A DNA stretch of 9,073 nt from Thermodesulfobacteriota bacterium (GTDB lineage: Bacteria > Desulfobacterota > SM23-61): positions 1 through 9,073 of the forward strand of contig JASEHN010000094.1 in the NCBI GenBank assembly GCA_030018715.1. The letters are read 5' to 3'. Positions within the stretch are counted from its first letter, which is position 1, and each line of letters begins with the position of its first letter. Below are positions 5,862-9,073 of the stretch, piece after piece. Under the pieces are notes generated by a model. The model was not told the origin of the DNA, did no database searches, and worked only from the letters and a program-made list of their open reading frames with translations. A program made the translations under genes and the position numbers.

Positions 5862-7644
5862 TGGTTTCCTTTATCGCCGAGAATTTACAAACCTGTTCGC
5901 AGAGTGTGCAACCGTTGCAGAGGAAATGATCGATTAAGGCTCTCCCTTTCCTTTTCTTCCCCCCGGCTTCATTTTCGTTTTCTTTCACCCACATGATTGC
6001 CGGACAACCCAACCGCAGACAGGCCCGGCATCCCGTGCACACTTCGGAATTTACCAAAAATGGTTTTCCCGTAACCGCTCTCTCCCTCCGCGAGAGAACA
6101 CAGGGAGCCTGGGAAATAATCACGGACGGTTCCGGCCGTTTTACTTCTCTTTTGATGACTCGCTCGGTTGCTGCCAATTGGTAAGGATTGACAACTTTCA
6201 CATGTTTTACCCCCAGGACTTTGGCCAGCCTGACCAGATCCACCTGAAAAGCTTCCTCGCCCTTAAGGGTAAATCCTGTTCCCGGGTGGTCCTGTCTTCC
6301 AGTCATGGCGGTAGTGTGGTTGTCCAATATGATAAGGGTCACTGCCCCTTTGTTGTAGGCCACGTCCAGCAGTCCGGTGATTCCGGAGTGAAGGAAGGTG
6401 GAATCTCCGATTACGGCCACCACTTTCCCCAGGGCTTCTTCGCCCAGGGCTTTGTCCAGACCCAGGGCATTGCCAATTGAGGCGCCCATGCAGACACAGG
6501 TATCGATAGCGCTGAGGGGGGGAAGGAAACCCAGGGTATAACAGCCAATGTCGCCGGTGACGTACAACTTCAGTTTGCTAAGAATGGAAAAAATCCCCCG
6601 GTGAGGGCATCCCGGGCACATGATCGGGGGTCGCGCGGGTAAATTCCGGGAAATTTCATCCACCGGCAGGGGCGAAAAACCTTTTAAACCCTTGGCCACC
6701 AGGGCAGGGGTAAGTTCTCCGCAAAGCGGGAAGGCCGCTTTTCCGGTAATGGCAATTCCCATGGCCCGCACCTGCTCTTCGATAAAGGGATCAAGGTCCT
6801 CCACAACGAAGAGTTTTTCCACGCGGGAGGCGAAGGAGCGGATTAATTCCTGGGGAAGAGGATAGACCATCCCTAATTTCAAATAGGAAGCCTCGGGCAT
6901 GACTTCTTTGGCGTATTGATAAGAAATACCGCTGGTGATGATTCCTATTTTATTTTCTCCCCATTCGATGCGGTTTTCCGGAAAGGTTTCGGCAAAGCGG
7001 GACAGGTCTTCCATACGCTTTTCCACCACCGGGTGGCGTTTGCGGGCGTTTGCCGGTAGCATAACGAATTTCAGCGGGTCTTTTACCAGCTTGGGCTCCG
7101 CAGTTTGTTCCGCAGGCTCTTTCAGGAGAACAATTGACTTCGAATGGGAAATCCGCGTGGTGCTCCGCAACATCACGGGTGTGTCGAACCTTTCGGAAAG
7201 CTCTAAAGCCAGTCCGGTAAAATCTTTGGCCTCCTGGCTGTCGCTGGGCTCCAGCATGGGAACTTTGGCGAATTTGGCATAATTCCGGCTGTCTTGCTCG
7301 TTCTGGGAGCTGTGCATCTCCGGGTCGTCGGCCGTTACCAGAACCAGTCCCCCGCGTAAACCGGTGTAGGCCATGGTGAAAAGCGGATCTGCGGCCACGT
7401 TGACTCCCACGTGTTTCATGGCAACCAGGGCCCGGGCTCCTGCGAATGCCGCTCCCATTCCCATTTCCAGGGCTACTTTCTCATTCGGCGACCACTCGGC
7501 ATATATTCCTTTGTAAGCCCTTATGTTTTCCAGTATCTCGGTACTGGGTGTGCCTGGATAGGCAGCGGCTACTTTCACGCCGCTTTCGTAGGCCCCGCGG
7601 GCAACTGCTTCATTTCCTGATAATAAGATGCGTTTTTCGTTCAT
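5851..7644 (-). CDS. iorA: Indolepyruvate:ferredoxin oxidoreductase, alpha subunit
   Basis: The 597-residue product has the full IorA plan. The N-terminal oxidoreductase domain starts ILLSGNEAVARGAYESGVKV and carries AYPGTPSTEI. The central part has MCPGCPHRG near 342-350. The C-terminal thiamine diphosphate domain has GDIGCYTLG near 364 and the binding motif GDSTFLHSG near 413, running to LDNHTTAMTG about 30 residues later. The end is a two-cluster ferredoxin module (about 536-587) with CTGCRACLRLGCP (the CxxCxxCx4CP form) and CNGCTLCEQVCK. It oxidises arylpyruvates from aromatic amino acid transamination, passing electrons to ferredoxin, or acts in reverse. I chose ATG at 7642-7644 because AAGGGG (7652-7657) lies seven bases upstream and the start falls four bases after the upstream TPR stop. 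An in-frame GTG at 7663-7665 would add seven residues. Overlaps iorB by 11 bp. Confidence 0.95.
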   Translation of the reverse strand: MNEKRILLSGNEAVARGAYESGVKVAAAYPGTPSTEILENIRAYKGIYAEWSPNEKVALEMGMGAAFAGARALVAMKHVGVNVAADPLFTMAYTGLRGGLVLVTADDPEMHSSQNEQDSRNYAKFAKVPMLEPSDSQEAKDFTGLALELSERFDTPVMLRSTTRISHSKSIVLLKEPAEQTAEPKLVKDPLKFVMLPANARKRHPVVEKRMEDLSRFAETFPENRIEWGENKIGIITSGISYQYAKEVMPEASYLKLGMVYPLPQELIRSFASRVEKLFVVEDLDPFIEEQVRAMGIAITGKAAFPLCGELTPALVAKGLKGFSPLPVDEISRNLPARPPIMCPGCPHRGIFSILSKLKLYVTGDIGCYTLGFLPPLSAIDTCVCMGASIGNALGLDKALGEEALGKVVAVIGDSTFLHSGITGLLDVAYNKGAVTLIILDNHTTAMTGRQDHPGTGFTLKGEEAFQVDLVRLAKVLGVKHVKVVNPYQLAATERVIKREVKRPEPSVIISQAPCVLSRRERAVTGKPFLVNSEVCTGCRACLRLGCPAIMWVKENENEAGGKKRKGRALIDHFLCNGCTLCEQVCKFSAIKETNGQ

Positions 7645-7648
7645 TCCT

Positions 7649-8341
7649 TTACCCCTTGAGCTCACTTACTTTTCTCTGGATGAATTCCGTCATCAACGAC
7701 TTTGGATTATTATCCAAAGCTTTTTTATAAACTTCCAGAGCTTTCTCTTTTTGATTCAGCGCTTCGTAACAACGGGCCGCGCCAAGTACCGCCTCCGCTT
7801 GATAAGGGCTGCGAAGTCCTTCCATGTTCTTTTGAAAATTTTCCAGAGCTTTGGCCCAATCACCTTTGGCTTCATAGCAATGTCCCAGCCCATCGAGGGC
7901 CATGGCCCGAAAAGGACCATCCAGGCATAGAGAATAAACTGCGATAGCCTGATCGTATTCTTTCAGGGCATACTGGCAATGGCCGATGTAAACCTGGGAA
8001 ACCTGGGAAACATTGCCCCGGCCGTAAACCGCAAGGGCTTCGCGTAATTTTTCCAGGGCTTTGCGGTAACTTTCCTTCTCCTCCTCAGGGTTTGCAGCTT
8101 TAACGAAGGCTTCCTGGTATAACTGGAAGGCCTGCTGCTGGACTGCCTGGGCTTTCCCTTCCTGCCAGAGAAGGTAGGTATAACCGCCCAAGCCGGCAGC
8201 AATTACGGCAAGGGAAATCAAACCATATAGTGTAACCTGGCGCCGATGATGGCGCAGGTATTGAATGACTTTCCCGGTAATTGAAATAAATTCATCCGGC
8301 TCTTTCAGTAGTTTTTTCCGCGATATTTTTTTCCCGGTCAT
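7649..8341 (-). CDS. Membrane-anchored TPR protein, YfgM-like
   Basis: The 230-residue product has a basic cytoplasmic N-terminus (MTGKKISRKK, HHRRQ near 31-35), one membrane segment at about 36-59 (LYGLISLAVIAAGLGGYTYL), and a soluble helical remainder. The layout matches the YfgM type of TPR protein (TPR_21), anchored in the inner membrane with its TPRs in the periplasm. TPR units are visible at about 113-140 (YIGHCQYALKEYDQAIAVYS), 147-172 (ALDGLGHCYEAKGDWAKALE) and 181-212 (QAEAVLGAARCYEALNQKEK). YfgM relatives associate with the Sec translocon and periplasmic chaperones; here that role is inferred. A GGAGGAG-rich leader precedes the ATG at 8339-8341. Its stop is four bases from the iorA start and the iorA Shine-Dalgarno overlaps its last codons, so it is probably co-transcribed with iorAB although no metabolic link is evident. 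Confidence 0.85.
   Translation of the reverse strand: MTGKKISRKKLLKEPDEFISITGKVIQYLRHHRRQVTLYGLISLAVIAAGLGGYTYLLWQEGKAQAVQQQAFQLYQEAFVKAANPEEEKESYRKALEKLREALAVYGRGNVSQVSQVYIGHCQYALKEYDQAIAVYSLCLDGPFRAMALDGLGHCYEAKGDWAKALENFQKNMEGLRSPYQAEAVLGAARCYEALNQKEKALEVYKKALDNNPKSLMTEFIQRKVSELKG
7652..7657 (-). promoter_or_regulatory. Ribosome binding site deciding the iorA start
   Basis: AAGGGG on the minus strand sits seven bases before the ATG at 7642-7644 and overlaps the last codons and stop of the upstream TPR gene. It favours this ATG over the in-frame GTG at 7663-7665, for which no comparable site is seen. Confidence 0.6.
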
Positions 8342-8483
8342 TGCCCGTCTCTCCTCCTCACCTATAAAAAAGTAAAAGTGAAATTTAGCGGTTCTTTTAA
8401 AAACGCTAAAATGTTACCCGAAAATAAACCCCTCCCCTTCTTGCGTTCCAGAAAAACTTTCCTGGGAATATGCCGACTCGGCT

Positions 8484-8900
8484 TTACGGGTGGAAATTTA
8501 TTGATTTCAGGTCCCGGGCCTCGATCTGGAAAGTTCCGAACTCTGCTTTGCCGTAAAATTTCGACTTCTGCCCCACTTTTATTTCGAAGTTTTTAGGTTC
8601 ACGCATTGAAACTACGGCCAGTATCTCATTTCCTTCCAGTCCCTGAAATTGAACCTGGGAAATGATTTCGAAAGGAATAGCTACGTTTGCGTTTCCTCGT
8701 TTTCCCGTTATAATAACCTGGCCATCGTGGCTGAATTGGGAAAGAGAGGTCTTGACCCCCTGGCGGTCAATTACTACAACGGTAAAATTTTTTTTCGGCT
8801 CAGGGATCTTATCAAACGGGGCAGGGCCGCCCAGTTCTCCCATGCCCATGAGGAACAAAAAGGATATTAAAACCACTGCCGAGGCGAAACAATTTTTCAT
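8484..8900 (-). CDS. Small exported protein of unknown function, beta-rich with internal duplication
   Basis: I do not recognise a named family. The 138-residue product starts MKNCFASAVVLISFLFLMGM, a signal peptide, probably cut near residues 21-27; there is no well-placed lipobox cysteine. The mature part is predicted beta-rich. Two 22-residue segments resemble each other: 64-85 (ITGKRG to VQF) and 115-136 (FYGKAE to INF). Both have GK at positions 3-4, I at position 12 and hydrophobic-x-F at the end, which suggests a duplicated beta module. The frame stays open to an ATG at 9009-9011, adding 37 residues, but those residues are not signal-like and a good promoter overlaps them. The ATG at 8898-8900 directly precedes the signal peptide and has GGGGG at 8908-8912. 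It is followed by 142 bp and the TPR gene on the same strand. An envelope role is the most I would infer. Confidence 0.75.
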   Translation of the reverse strand: MKNCFASAVVLISFLFLMGMGELGGPAPFDKIPEPKKNFTVVVIDRQGVKTSLSQFSHDGQVIITGKRGNANVAIPFEIISQVQFQGLEGNEILAVVSMREPKNFEIKVGQKSKFYGKAEFGTFQIEARDLKSINFHP

Positions 8901-8978
8901 ATCCACGCCCCCATCTTGTCGCCCTCCCCAGTCTTTACTGAATGCTGGCGAATCGGGCCGGCAATTTAATTTTGTTAT

Positions 8979-9007
8979 TTCATACCATTTTTTTAAAAAA
9001 ATGACAA
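8979..9007 (-). promoter_or_regulatory. Candidate sigma-70 promoter upstream of the small exported protein
   Basis: On the minus strand TTGTCA (9002-9007) is separated by exactly 17 bases from TATGAA (8979-8984), with TGG just before the -10, giving an extended -10 look. The match is 5 of 6 for the -35 and 4 of 6 for the -10. The spacer is a T7A7 tract. Initiation would fall near 8972, leaving a leader of about 70 bases before the ATG at 8900. This supports the shorter start for that gene. Confidence 0.45.
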
Positions 9008-9073
9008 TCATAAATATTCTGACCGTCGATCACTTTTATTCTTCAACCTTTATTGTGGCTCAGGCGGGAGGGG

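Noticed and set aside
5993..7282. Several plus-strand open frames opposite iorA
   Set aside because: They mirror a strongly conserved coding region on the minus strand and have low-complexity, unfamily-like translations.
7963..8202. Alternative minus-strand frame of 79 codons inside the TPR gene
   Set aside because: It is nested in a well-supported TPR gene in another frame, and its translation is rich in S, R and P without any motif.
8384..8410. Hairpin TTTAGCG/CGCTAAA between the small exported protein and the TPR gene
   Set aside because: The 7-bp A/T-rich stem has a 13-base loop and no adjacent T-run on the minus strand, so it is too weak to call a terminator.
8901..9011. N-terminal extension of the small exported protein to the ATG at 9009-9011
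   Set aside because: It would put 37 non-signal residues ahead of a clear signal peptide and overlaps the best promoter candidate.
9050..9073. Possible C-terminus of an upstream minus-strand gene (frame ending in TAA at 9050-9052)
   Set aside because: Only seven codons are visible, so it cannot be distinguished from chance.

Overview
All nine genes I can support lie on the minus strand and read leftward from about 8.9 kb to 0.46 kb. The gene types (two-subunit indolepyruvate:ferredoxin oxidoreductase, PaaK-type CoA ligase with a tandem-ACT partner, LivK-type binding protein, exported TPR proteins, a YidD relative) and the interspersed GTCATTCCGGCGAAAGCC-type palindromic repeats suggest an anaerobic, Gram-negative, Desulfobacterota/'deltaproteobacterial' genome (sulfate reducer or syntroph). 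This is inference; no marker gene is present.

Layout in transcription order: (1) a good candidate promoter near 8979-9007 and a small exported protein of unknown function (8484-8900); (2) a membrane-anchored TPR protein of YfgM type (7649-8341); (3) iorA and iorB (5851-7644, 5283-5861), overlapping by 11 bp; (4) an exported TPR protein with a hydrophobic PGSG-type C-terminus (4322-5281, TTG start) and a YidD-like protein with a signal peptide (3889-4332); (5) a 102-bp gap with a heptamer/inverted-repeat cassette that reaches into the yidD stop; (6) paaK (2485-3786) and a tandem-ACT protein (1973-2404); (7) a 305-bp gap with a MITE-like palindromic element; (8) a periplasmic branched-chain-amino-acid-type binding protein (459-1667); (9) a gene-free left end (1-458) with a hairpin, a second repeat element, a strong terminator-like structure and a lone repeat end.

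How it fits together: the binding protein could capture a hydrophobic or aromatic amino acid or related acid. IorAB interconverts aryl-2-oxoacids and aryl-acetyl-CoA with ferredoxin, PaaK links aryl-acetyl-CoA to the free aryl acid, and the ACT protein may sense the amino acid. Two envelope-type genes (TPR/PGSG and yidD) sit between iorB and paaK and are translationally tied to iorB. The most unusual points are this embedded envelope pair with an apparently exported YidD, and the related repeat elements with similar ends and a shared core. I see no defence system, CRISPR array, tRNA, rRNA or transposase gene.
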